Source: Arenicellales bacterium (GTDB lineage Bacteria; Pseudomonadota; Gammaproteobacteria; Arenicellales; JAJDZL01). Taken from it: 64,000 nt of DNA. The number at the start of each line of letters is the position of its first letter. Within the stretch, counting starts at the first letter, position 1. The notes under the pieces are model-generated. The model saw only the letters and a list, made by a program, of their open reading frames with translations, made no database searches and was not told the DNA's origin. Both the position numbers and the translations under genes were made by a program. The DNA lies in the NCBI GenBank assembly GCA_958295885.1, contig OY282380.1:3899070-3963069 (forward strand), written 5' to 3'. Below are positions 56,143-64,000 of the stretch, piece after piece.

Positions 56143-56325
56143 TCGTTTTACACTATCAAAATCAACTGTTTTTACTATACATCAAATTTTCTGTCGAACA
56201 AAATTGAAAATGCAAATTGGAATCTGCGGACACCTTTGGAACATCTGATGAATTTTCTTCTACTGTGAACATCACTCGCAGGAACAGCGCTCACTGACAA
56301 TCAGCCGTCAATTTCATCTGTTAGA

Positions 56326-57111
56326 TCAGCGACCACTCCATTTTGCATCTCGTTTATCTGCAAATGATTTCGGCCCTTCCATCGCATCTGCCGATGATTT
56401 CATTTTTTCATACAAGCTAAAATCACCATTGTTCAACATGCGATAACACTCCTCAATGTCTACTGTCTCAGTCATGCGAAGAATTTCCTTCACGGACGCA
56501 ACGACCAATGGCGCTCCACTTGCAATTGTGCCGGCGAACTCACGGGCATGACTCATCAGCTCATCGGCGGGTACGACTTGATTGACCAACCCCCAGTGTT
56601 GTGCCTCCTGTGCGGACATGCGCCGGCCAGTGAGCAGCATCTCGACTGCGATTGCTCTTGGGATTCGTTTCGGCAGTCGAAAACTGGCAGAATCAGCAAC
56701 GACGCCAACCTTGATTTCCGGCAGGAAAAACTGCGCATGTTCTGCCGCGATGATCAGGTCTGATGCCAGCGCAATTTCAAAACCACCACCAACCGCGAAA
56801 CCATTGACCGCGGAAATGACCGGCTTGTTCAGATCATGCAGTTCTGAAATGCCTGCAAATCCACCGGGTCCATAGTCATCGTCAAATCCGGCGCCGCCGG
56901 AAGCGACTTCCTTGAGATCCCATCCTGCAGAAAAAAAACGATCGCCAGACCCCGTAATGATGGCGACTCGAAGCTCAGGATCGTCGCGAAAATTACAAAG
57001 AACATGGCCTAATGTACGACTTGTTTCCAGATTGATCGCATTGGCTTTCGGGCGATTGATCGTAATTTCAAGGATCGATTCATTTTGTTTCGTCAAGACT
57101 GAGTTACTCAT
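56326..57111 (-). CDS. Enoyl-CoA hydratase/isomerase, CaiD-like
   Basis: A 261-residue crotonase-fold protein. Oxyanion-hole segments are FFSAGWDLKEVASG and INGFAVGGGFEIALASD-type (VNGFAVGGGFEIALASDL). The second catalytic region FFLPEIKVGVVADSASFRLP has Glu in the position used by carnitinyl-CoA dehydratases (CaiD) rather than a hydratase pair, and RRMSAQEAQHWGLVNQVV follows. It is encoded 27 bases after a polysaccharide-deacetylase-family gene on the same strand, so both probably act on one compound. The exact acyl-CoA is unknown. Confidence 0.85.
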   Translation of the reverse strand: MSNSVLTKQNESILEITINRPKANAINLETSRTLGHVLCNFRDDPELRVAIITGSGDRFFSAGWDLKEVASGGAGFDDDYGPGGFAGISELHDLNKPVISAVNGFAVGGGFEIALASDLIIAAEHAQFFLPEIKVGVVADSASFRLPKRIPRAIAVEMLLTGRRMSAQEAQHWGLVNQVVPADELMSHAREFAGTIASGAPLVVASVKEILRMTETVDIEECYRMLNNGDFSLYEKMKSSADAMEGPKSFADKRDAKWSGR

Positions 57112-57138
57112 TTGGGAGAAATCCTCAATTCAGTTGGT

Positions 57139-58044
57139 TTAGGCAAGATTACGTTCATACAGCTCTTTCACGGGTGAATCGTAGTACGGCAGCTTGTGAA
57201 CTCTAGGTTTCCAGACGCCGCTGTCAATACAGATTTGAATGTGGTCCGCGATCTGTTCCATTGTTGCAAACCAGACCCCACCACGGTTCTGCATTTCTTC
57301 GATCATCTTCGCAATTCGATGGCAGCGAGCCAGTCTGGCGGAAACAAATGGATGCCATACCGCTACCCAAAGTCCACCGAATTCATACATCGCTTCGAAT
57401 TCGGCCATAAAGACCTTCATTGCTTCGTCTGGAGATTTTATTGGCATTTTATAGTGAAAATTGGGTTCATGCACATAGGGCGGCCAATCGTCCATTCCCC
57501 AGTGGCTTGGGAGTTCGATCACCTGCCCTTTTTTTGCCGACAGAATATACGGGACGTCATCCCCCATTAAACTCGCATCATATTTAATGCCATTTTCAAT
57601 CAAATAATCGACTGAGTTCTGAGAAAAGTTGTAAAGCGGCGCACGCCAGCCCCGCGGGCGCTGGCCGGTCATTCTCTCGATAACTTCAATCTGACGTTCA
57701 AAATAGTAAATTTCGTCTTCCCGTTCCAGCTGGTTGGCATTCTCATGAATGTAGCCGTGAGCGGCAATTTCGTGCCCGCCTTCAAGAATGATGTCTACCA
57801 AATGAGGATAGCGCTCCATGCACCATGCAGGATAAAAGAACGTCTGCTTAATTCCGTATTCGGCATACATTTTGACCAATCTAGGCACCGCAATTTCGTC
57901 GTACTTCAACCAAGACATCGTTGCTGTCAAGCCGATCGCTTTTTCTCGATGTTCTAAATGCAATATGCTGTCCGTATCAATGTCAAATGTAATTGCACAG
58001 GCAACTTTGCTGCCATTTGGCCATGGCACAGGATTTTCGATCAT
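57139..58044 (-). CDS. Polysaccharide deacetylase-family amidohydrolase
   Basis: A 301-residue NodB-fold protein. The metal triad is visible as TFDIDTD near the N-terminus and HEIAAHGYIHEN. RGWRAPLYNFSQNSVDYL and DDVPYILSAKKGQVIELPSHW match the subgroup that includes PuuE-type allantoinases and related peptidoglycan- or amide-active enzymes, which act on small cytosolic substrates. No signal peptide is present, consistent with that. The operon partner is the CaiD-like gene downstream. The substrate is not determinable. Confidence 0.85.
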   Translation of the reverse strand: MIENPVPWPNGSKVACAITFDIDTDSILHLEHREKAIGLTATMSWLKYDEIAVPRLVKMYAEYGIKQTFFYPAWCMERYPHLVDIILEGGHEIAAHGYIHENANQLEREDEIYYFERQIEVIERMTGQRPRGWRAPLYNFSQNSVDYLIENGIKYDASLMGDDVPYILSAKKGQVIELPSHWGMDDWPPYVHEPNFHYKMPIKSPDEAMKVFMAEFEAMYEFGGLWVAVWHPFVSARLARCHRIAKMIEEMQNRGGVWFATMEQIADHIQICIDSGVWKPRVHKLPYYDSPVKELYERNLA

Positions 58045-58577
58045 GATTTATTCCTCAATTCTCAACTTGGAAAGACTGTCCTCAGTTCATCGCGTCAATC
58101 CCAGCGGGTGTAAGAAAGAACTGAAATTAACTTAACAGATTCTACAGCTGCCCGGTCAATTGCGTTACCTCAATGTTATCCTGTCGATGCAAGTTCTGGG
58201 TCCGAATATCAATTTCCGACGTTCATTGTTGGACCACACGAATACGACAAAAAACCCGCTGCACAAGTAATGGTCATCACTTCCAAGGCTCCCGGTTCAG
58301 CATGTGGCATATGTAGCCAATAATCAAACAGCAGCTGCAGCATATGTTCACCTGATGTCAATTCAGCTGTGATTTCCGTCTGTCCCTTGTCGAAGTGAAT
58401 CTAGTATTTATCAGCGACAACCGGTGCATTCAGATTGGGCGATGGGTCGTTGATAGTTAAGTGATGGCACTCAAATTAAGGTTATTATATATATATAATT
58501 ACACATTGGTGCGAATTTTTGCTATAATTACAATAAGTTAATTAAAATTCACAAAAGTTCTACCGGATTGATTTGAA
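58045..58577. other. Intergenic region upstream of IS1595 relic
   Basis: About 530 bases without a gene. It holds the promoter side of the deacetylase gene (left part) and an alternating AT tract, TATATATATATAA, near 58483-58500 just before the IS1595 transposase. No terminal repeat was identified. Confidence 0.45.
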
Positions 58578-59158
58578 ATGTGTAAAGTAGAAAAACAGAA
58601 GGCTCCGGGCAAGTCGCATAGAAAAGGAATATCACTTATCGAACTGTTTGAAATGTTTCCAGATGAACAAACTGCTGCGAATTGGTTTGAAGATTGGAGA
58701 TGGGGAGGCAAGCCGATTTGTCCTCGTTGTTCTTCTGTTGAAATTACGAAAAGGAAAAGCAGAAAACCACAGCCTTTCTGGTGCAAGCCATGCCGTCAGT
58801 ATTTCAGCGTTCGCATTGGCACGGAAATGGAATCATCTCGAATTCCATTACGCAAATGGGCAATTGCCATATATCTGTATGCAACCAGTCTTAAAGGTGT
58901 GTCAAGCATGAAGTTACATCGAGACTTGGGTATTACGCAGAAGTCAGCCTGGTATATGCTTCATAAAATCCGTAAGGCATCTGGTGATAAAACAGATAGA
59001 TTATCAGGAACCATTGAAGTCGATGAAACGTAAATGGGTGGTTTGGAAAAGAACAAGCATAAAGACAGGAAATTGAATGCTGGCAGAAGGCAGTTGGCAA
59101 AACTGCGGTGATCGGAGCCAAAGAAAGAGAGTCGAAACTGGTTAAAGCGAAGGTGACA
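58578..59158 (+). pseudogene. IS1595-family transposase, interrupted and truncated
   Basis: From ATG 58578 the frame encodes an N-terminal helical part (SLIELFEMFPDEQTAANWF), a zinc ribbon (CPRCSS...FWCKPCRQYFSVR), WAIAIYLYATSLKGVSSMKL and the DDE start GTIEVDET. It stops at TAA (59031-59033) where Tyr is expected. The same frame continues MGGLEKNKHKDRK, then a one-base shift leads to KTAVIGAKERESKLVKAKV. At about 59158 the transposase ends abruptly at a junction with an unrelated methylase sequence. The second Asp and Glu regions are lost. A second fragment of the same family is at 60543-60959. Confidence 0.85.
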
Positions 59159-59160
59159 TA

Positions 59161-59583
59161 GTTTTCGATCCATTATGCGGTTGCGCAACTACTTGTGTTG
59201 CGGCTGAAAAATTGAATCGAAAATGGATTGGAATTGACATATCGCCGAAAGCAGGAGAACTGGTGGTCAGTCGAATTAAGAATGTTCAGGTTTTATTTTG
59301 AGAAATCATTCATAGAAACGATGCTCCGAAACGAACTGATTTAGGTAAAATTCCAAAATACAACTCGACTGAAAACAAGATAAAGCTATATGGCGAACAA
59401 GGTGGCGATTGCAATGGATGTAAAACGCATTTTCAAACCCAGCATTTAGAAATCGACCACATCATCGCCAAGAATAATGGCGGCACTGATCACATTCAAA
59501 ATCTTCAATTGCTTTGTGGTCATTGCAATAAAGTCAAAGGTGATCGAGGGATGGAATATTTGATGTCAGCTCTAAAACAATGA
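59161..59583 (+). pseudogene. C-terminal relic of a DNA methylase-HNH fusion
   Basis: In one frame the sequence reads VFDPLCGCATTCVAAEKLNR and KWIGIDISPKAGELV, the SAM-binding region of N6-adenine/N4-cytosine DNA methylases. An in-frame TGA (59299-59301) follows, then RNDAPKRTDLGKIPKYN, LYGEQGGDCNGCKTHF, LEIDHIIAKNNGGTDH and NLQLLCGHCNKVKGDRGMEY, a canonical HNH domain, ending at 59583. The catalytic methylase motif and N-terminus are absent. A methylase followed by an HNH domain is a known restriction-like architecture; here only its end survives, joined directly to IS1595 DNA. Confidence 0.75.
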
Positions 59584-60172
59584 AAAATCGTAATATGTCT
59601 CGCAAGAAAATCTACACAGCTGATTACAAAAAAGCTACTCCCAAATAAGTTCATGTAAGAGCCGAAAGCATGGCTCGAAAACTTCTCTCTACTGCGCCCA
59701 TTCGGTATAAAACGATTCAGCGGCGAAACATCGCATTTACTAATCGCAGAAAAAATGATTATTGATATACAGTCCACCAATTAAAAAGGCTCATTGTGAA
59801 ATCTCCATACCAAAAACTTCCAAAGAACAAATTCACTAAAAAACAACATCAACAAGCAGGATTTCTAGCGAAAGCATTGATGAATATACCTGCCGAAAAT
59901 CGCAAACAGAATAAAAATAATTCAAAATTGTTCTGTTTAATTTAATTGGCAATTCCCAACTCTTAACTTTACGGGCGATGAAAACAAAGAGATAAGCGTT
60001 TCTTCATATTTGAAGAGCAGACACACTGCGAACAGTGTTCCGAAACAAAGTGGCTTAAACACCAAGGTTTAGAATCATATTTCATTTTTGAATGTGTTAT
60101 ATATAAAAAATGAACAGTAGGTTTTGTCATGGAAATTGGCTTTTTAGTTGTGTAATCTTCGCTCTCAAAAGG
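59584..60172. other. Intergenic region, no supported gene
   Basis: About 590 bases, AT-rich. A GTG-started plus frame at 59795-59944 (49 codons, Lys/Gln/Asn-rich) is uncertain and not called. Between about 60090 and 60170 nothing is recognised apart from the 3' flank of the tRNA-like sequence. Confidence 0.4.
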
Positions 60173-60266
60173 AGATCCAAGTGGGAGTTGAACCCACAAC
60201 CGTTACTTTGGGTATACGGAGCCAAGGTTTGCTAATCCTGCACATTACCGTTCTCTCACTGGATCT
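60173..60266 (-). tRNA. Class II tRNA-like sequence, probably a decayed tRNA
   Basis: On the minus strand (94 nt) the ends AGATCCA and TGGATCT pair as a 7-bp acceptor stem. A perfect T-arm, GTGGG-TTCAACT-CCCAC, precedes the 3' end. A long variable arm (CCGT...ACGG) marks a class II tRNA (Leu, Ser or Tyr type). The anticodon region AGGATTAGCAAACCT forms only three firm pairs, and the 7-nt loop would read TTAGCAA, giving an unexpected AGC anticodon for class II. An extra T separates T- and acceptor stems. It may be a pseudo-tRNA, a phage-type tRNA or the residue of an integration site. Confidence 0.5.
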
Positions 60267-60304
60267 TATCTCTGTTTGTCCTATCGTATCTGATAAGACT
60301 AAAA

Positions 60305-60333
60305 GAAAGGGGGCGTTTATATCGCCCCCTTTC
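60305..60333. terminator. Strong Rho-independent-type hairpin
   Basis: GAAAGGGGGCG (60305-60315), loop TTTATAT, CGCCCCCTTTC (60323-60333): a perfect 11-bp GC-rich stem. On the minus strand it is followed by TTTT, so it best terminates leftward transcription from the IS1595/SulP side. It lies 38 bases upstream of the tRNA-like sequence on that strand. Confidence 0.75.
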
Positions 60334-60542
60334 GCTTCTTCAAGCGACAGAATAGATTTTACCACAGTCTATATAAAGATCATTTTGCGCACCTTTGTGT
60401 AATTAACTATATAATTCTCCAAAATAATCCTGCTGCATGCCTGCTGGAATTACTTCCGTACCTTACGGTCCAAATGCAACCAGCAAACTAGTCTTACCCC
60501 GATTGGTAGAAACGTTAACATTTGAGAGTCCCCTTTCGCCCT

Positions 60543-60959
60543 TAATGGCGGAGGTGGACGAGACCTACGTCGGTGGTTTGGAACGCAACAAACACGAATC
60601 CTGCTAATTGAAGGCCGGGCGCGGCAGCGTCGGCAAGACTGCGGTGGTTGGCATTAAGGATCGCGAATCTATCAGGTAGCGCTCAAATGATTCATGACAC
60701 TCGGTGTACCACACCTTGCATGGATTTGTCGTGGACCACGCTGAGACAAGCGCAAATGTGATGACGGACAATTTTATCAGTTATCAGCAGTTTGGACGGC
60801 TACAAACACCAGTTTGTGCGTCATTTGGCCGGTGAGTATGTGGCAGATGATGTGCACGTCAAAGACATTGAGTCATTTTGATCGATGCTCAAGCGTGTGC
60901 ACAACGGAACCTATCACAAAATGAGCCGTGAACATCTGGACCGGTATGTCAAGTATTAA
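60543..60959 (+). pseudogene. Second IS1595 transposase relic (DDE domain)
   Basis: The plus strand begins MAEVDETYVGGLERNKHE, reaches a stop, then reads KAGRGSVGKTAVVGIKDRES. After further frame changes it gives DGYKHQFVRHLAGEYVADDV, HVKDIES and LKRVHNGTYHKMSREHLDRY with a stop at 60957-60959. This is the DDE half of an IS1595 transposase, complementary to the N-terminal half preserved at 58578. At least three frame changes are present. The two halves could derive from one split element or from two copies. Confidence 0.75.
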
Positions 60960-61021
60960 GTTTGAATATAGTGTGACAATTCCAGTGCGAACCCAGACGA
61001 ACCCAGAGATGCCTCTAGGAA

Positions 61022-62665
61022 TCAATGTGACCTGACTTTCACCGCCTGTGTTTCATATTGCTTTGAATCCAGCTTTTTAAGCAGCAGATGTGCTTGATGA
61101 CGCGCTTCTTCGAGCGTTTCGAACCTAAGTTCCGGAGGAATCATCCGGAGAGCGCGAAATCCTGCTAAGTCTTTCTTAATCGAATCACTTAATCCAATCG
61201 CAATACAGGGTGTGTTTCGGTTAATTGCAGTTTCTATCAACTGTCTGATAATAATCGCTGCACTGTCGTCTATTGTCGTAGTCGGTTCGAAATCAAAAAT
61301 TACGACGTCATGTTCTTTTATGTCCGCGCCGACTACTCGCACAAGTGAACTGGAAGAGGCAACCGAAAATGCGCCAATCAGTCTCAACAGTCCAATTCTA
61401 GCGGTGAACGGGTCGTCCGACTCCAAGTTGATCAGGGGGACAGAAATTACGTTATCAAGCTCAAATATCTCTGTTTTCACTGCATTCGCCAATCCCGACA
61501 CAATCAGACCGATGGCAACGCCTGTCATCAGATCAACAAAAACAGTCAAAACAAGCGTCAGCAGCATGACAAGCGAATGAGTGCGCTTGATTTTTGCGAT
61601 GTTGGCCAAGAAATGAAAATCAATTAAATCCCACCCAACCTTGATCAGCAGTGCAGCTAAAACAGCCAATGGGATAGGCTCCGCCACTTCCCCGAAACCA
61701 AACACAACAAGCAGAATCACGACTGAGACCACGATCACAGACAAACGGGTGCGACCACCACTGCGGATATTGGCTACTGTATATATTACGCTGCCTGAAC
61801 CCGGCAGGCCCCCAACTAATCCAGCCAGTGAATTTCCCAAGCCAAGTCCCACAAGTTCTCGATTCGGATCATGCGTGCCAGAAGTCATGGAATCCGAAAT
61901 CAGCGCGGTCAACAAAGCATACAGCGAACCAATCAGGGCCAAAAGAAACGCATGTTCAATAATATGGTAAATATCGCCGATTCCCGGTATGGGAATTGCA
62001 AAAGTGAAAAATTCAGAATGTACTTGACCAACAACTGGCGCATCTTGAAACCAAAATATTCCCACAGCAGTGCCGATAAGCAGTGCTGCAAGCATGTTGG
62101 GAATAAATTTGGCTAATTTTCTAGGCCAAGCCAGTATGATGACTAAAGTCAAAATCCCAATAACAAGTGCGTCAATGTTGATGTTTCGCAGCATGTTCGG
62201 CAACAACGGTACTACATCCGCCGGCCCTTTCGATCCAGCCGAATGACCTAGAATCGGCAATATGTTGATCGCAATTAGGATTACGCCGATGCCAGACATA
62301 AAACCCGTAATTACAGAGTGTGGCGTATAGGCGATGAAACGGCCTATCCGAATTAATCCAAATATGATCTGAAAAACGCCAGCAAGCAAAACAGTGGCAA
62401 ACGCAGATGCAAGAGAATCGGCATTTACAGCAACAATGACTGCCATAGCAACGGTCATCGGGGCTGACGGGCCGGCAACCACTGTTCGAGAACTGCCAAA
62501 CAGCGCGGCGCAGACTCCAACCGACACAGCACTGTAAAGACCAGCCAAGGGACCTAATCCCGAAGCGATTCCAAACGCCAAAGCCGCCGGGTAGACGACC
62601 GCGGCCGTGGTTATTCCGCCTAGAACATCGCTGTGAATATCGGAAAGTGAAATTTTCATTAGCAA
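61022..62665 (-). CDS. SulP-family anion transporter with STAS domain
   Basis: A 547-residue inner-membrane protein with about 11 hydrophobic segments, starting GGITTAAVVYPAALAFGIASG. GPLAGLYSAVSVGVCAALFGSSRTVVAGPSAP covers the conserved anion-binding region of SulP/SLC26 proteins. A C-terminal STAS domain (about 430-540; VVIFDFEPTTTIDDSAA) is present. Substrates of the family include sulfate, bicarbonate and dicarboxylates; the sequence alone does not decide. It is a single minus-strand gene, with about 280 bases upstream before the acyl-CoA synthetase gene. The ATG at 62665 could also be the one two codons later. Confidence 0.9.
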   Translation of the reverse strand: MLMKISLSDIHSDVLGGITTAAVVYPAALAFGIASGLGPLAGLYSAVSVGVCAALFGSSRTVVAGPSAPMTVAMAVIVAVNADSLASAFATVLLAGVFQIIFGLIRIGRFIAYTPHSVITGFMSGIGVILIAINILPILGHSAGSKGPADVVPLLPNMLRNINIDALVIGILTLVIILAWPRKLAKFIPNMLAALLIGTAVGIFWFQDAPVVGQVHSEFFTFAIPIPGIGDIYHIIEHAFLLALIGSLYALLTALISDSMTSGTHDPNRELVGLGLGNSLAGLVGGLPGSGSVIYTVANIRSGGRTRLSVIVVSVVILLVVFGFGEVAEPIPLAVLAALLIKVGWDLIDFHFLANIAKIKRTHSLVMLLTLVLTVFVDLMTGVAIGLIVSGLANAVKTEIFELDNVISVPLINLESDDPFTARIGLLRLIGAFSVASSSSLVRVVGADIKEHDVVIFDFEPTTTIDDSAAIIIRQLIETAINRNTPCIAIGLSDSIKKDLAGFRALRMIPPELRFETLEEARHQAHLLLKKLDSKQYETQAVKVRSH

Positions 62666-62942
62666 GATTCGGGATTTTTTAGGTAGTATCTTGCAAGTGT
62701 ATCATTTCATAATATTGTTGTGGTTCACCAATAGTATTTTATTCAATTGGATAAAGCCAGTGAAATTTGATTGATATGTTTCTGCTGAATCGCAAAGTCT
62801 GTCGAGCTCGTTTGAAATAAAACCAAAAACATATGAATTCACCGGACCGGGTTCGATTTTCATTTTCAAATGCAGCACTGATTCCTGATGACAAATTATT
62901 CGAGTTTCCAGGGGGAGAGATTTCAGGAACCAACGCCTTGGT

Positions 62943-64000
62943 TCAATTCAGCTGACGAAGCAGAACATCAACCGCTAAGACACCCTGCCCTTTCTCATAG
63001 ACGAATAACGGATTAATCTCAATTTCAGTCATCTCGCTCTCGAATTCAGTAAACCGATCAGCCAAAATCCTCAATGTTTCAACAACAGCGTTCAAGTCGC
63101 CTGCAGAATGGCGGTAGCCGCGCAATATCTGGCCAATTCTGATCTGGTCAAATGCCCGGTCGAAATCTGATTCATCAAAGGGTGCAAACAGAATGACAGA
63201 ATCCTCAATTAATTCAGCGAACATGCCTCCGGTGCCAATCACCATCATGTGCCCAAACAACGGATCATGTCGCAAACCAATCAAAAGCTCGAGAAAGGGT
63301 TGAGCAGCCATTTTTTCGATAAGGATGCGACTGCTTAATTTTTTCAGTTTCTCAAGCGCACAGACCAGCTCAGAATCGGATTGAATATTGAGGAATACGC
63401 CTCCGATGTCGCTTTTATGAACATAGCTGGAAGATGAAGCCTTGGCGACTACAGGATAACCCAGTTCGTTGGCAGCTCGTTTTGCATCGGCAGCCAGCTC
63501 ATCTAACTTCGAACTCGACACCTCGCGGCCTTCCACCACGGATAATCCAATTTCCCTTAATTTCTGTTTGCCCTCGTGTTCGCGGAGCGTGATGGTCCCA
63601 TTCTGATTTTCCCGTAAACAACGAAGTGGTGAGATTTGATTGATTGTGCTGCGTGTCTGAGCAAATTTCGCAGTTTCCGAAATAGCGAGAATGCATTCTT
63701 CAAGCCCAAGCATCGGAGCAATGCCCTGTGAAGCGAAACGGTCCTGAATTTCAATCGAAAGATTTTCATGCAGCGTCGAAACAACGGCGACCCGCGCTTG
63801 AGTTTGTTTTTTCGCAGCAATGATCGCTTGAATTGCGTCTTCCCACTCGCGAGTGTCACAAATGCCTTCCGTAGGTATATCCAATACTTTTACAGTCACC
63901 GCCTGTTCACCCGAAAATACCGCTTGGAAACATTCCTTTTGTGCTGCCTGATTTCCCCAAATGTAGGTATGGTAGTCAAGTGGATTGGAAATTTTGACCT
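62943..64000 (-). CDS. ADP-forming acyl-CoA synthetase, N-terminus outside the window
   Basis: The frame is open from the stop at 62943 to the end of the window (about 352 codons visible), so the gene starts beyond 64000. The edge begins NPLDYHTYIWG, which is part of the CoA-ligase-like domain of acetate-CoA ligase (ADP-forming) and related peptidyl-lysine acetyltransferase-like proteins. The ATP-grasp domain follows: LREIGLSVVEGREVSS, YPVVAKASSSSYVHKSDIGG, and VEIGTGGMFAELIEDS-like VIGTGGMFAELIEDSVILFAPF, ending EIEINPLFVYEKGQGVLAVDVLL. It would form acyl-CoA from an acid and ATP or the reverse. Confidence 0.85.
   Translation of the reverse strand, partial: VKISNPLDYHTYIWGNQAAQKECFQAVFSGEQAVTVKVLDIPTEGICDTREWEDAIQAIIAAKKQTQARVAVVSTLHENLSIEIQDRFASQGIAPMLGLEECILAISETAKFAQTRSTINQISPLRCLRENQNGTITLREHEGKQKLREIGLSVVEGREVSSSKLDELAADAKRAANELGYPVVAKASSSSYVHKSDIGGVFLNIQSDSELVCALEKLKKLSSRILIEKMAAQPFLELLIGLRHDPLFGHMMVIGTGGMFAELIEDSVILFAPFDESDFDRAFDQIRIGQILRGYRHSAGDLNAVVETLRILADRFTEFESEMTEIEINPLFVYEKGQGVLAVDVLLRQLN

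Noticed and set aside
1..64000. CRISPR arrays
   Set aside because: No regularly spaced repeats of 25-40 bases were seen; the only tandem repeat (28480-28520) has a 15-bp unit without spacers.

Overview
The window looks like a chromosomal segment of a proteobacterium, probably a gammaproteobacterium. The evidence is the PdxH, PotABCD, DadA/RidA, DUF898-M48 and fused IorAB-type genes. The taxon is inferred from gene content only. Compact, mostly intact metabolic operons alternate with long stretches of decayed mobile DNA. No insertion sequence in the window appears intact. I see relics of ISNCY-like, IS21, IS1182, IS66, IS1595, IS110 and an IS4/DDE-type element, plus a group II intron. That pattern fits a genome that went through IS expansion and is now eroding, as in host-associated lineages.

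Positions 1-17,600 are an accessory, defence-like island. A three-gene operon (1094-7403) encodes a membrane-anchored TerB_N/TerB/TerB_C protein, a BrxD-like P-loop ATPase and an SF2 helicase. It is followed by ISNCY and IS21 relics, an overlapping pair whose second protein carries a HEPN-type Rx4H motif (9203-10113), an HNH endonuclease (11213-12202), an IS1182 transposase with an in-frame TAG, an Rpn-family PD-(D/E)XK nuclease, and an IS66 transposase interrupted by a 127-bp MITE and translationally coupled to a DruA-like (DUF4338) gene.

Positions 17,688-28,237 hold a minus-strand catabolic operon. In transcription order it encodes a ThDP-dependent decarboxylase/synthase-like enzyme, an SDR, an acyl-CoA dehydrogenase, a fused 2-oxoacid (indolepyruvate-type) ferredoxin oxidoreductase, glutaryl-CoA dehydrogenase, succinate-semialdehyde dehydrogenase and PdxH. 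It probably oxidises amino-acid-derived 2-oxoacids and acyl-CoAs.

Positions 28,240-36,840 are a second degraded accessory region. It has two diverged copies of one toxin-antitoxin-like pair separated by a decayed transposase, an amber-interrupted gene, and remains of a type I restriction system (truncated hsdR, hsdS tail, no hsdM).

Positions 36,837-58,044 are mostly housekeeping: a potDABC-type polyamine ABC transporter with a GMC oxidoreductase on the minus strand; ArsC, a ClC-family protein, a lone solute-binding protein, a desaturase, RidA and DadA on the plus strand; a group II intron fossil; a DUF898 protein with an M48 protease; an Asp/Glu racemase-like enzyme; PPK2; and a polysaccharide deacetylase with an enoyl-CoA hydratase.

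Positions 58,578-60,960 contain IS1595 debris, a chimeric DNA methylase-HNH relic and a class II tRNA-like sequence. The window ends with a SulP transporter and a partial ADP-forming acyl-CoA synthetase, both on the minus strand.
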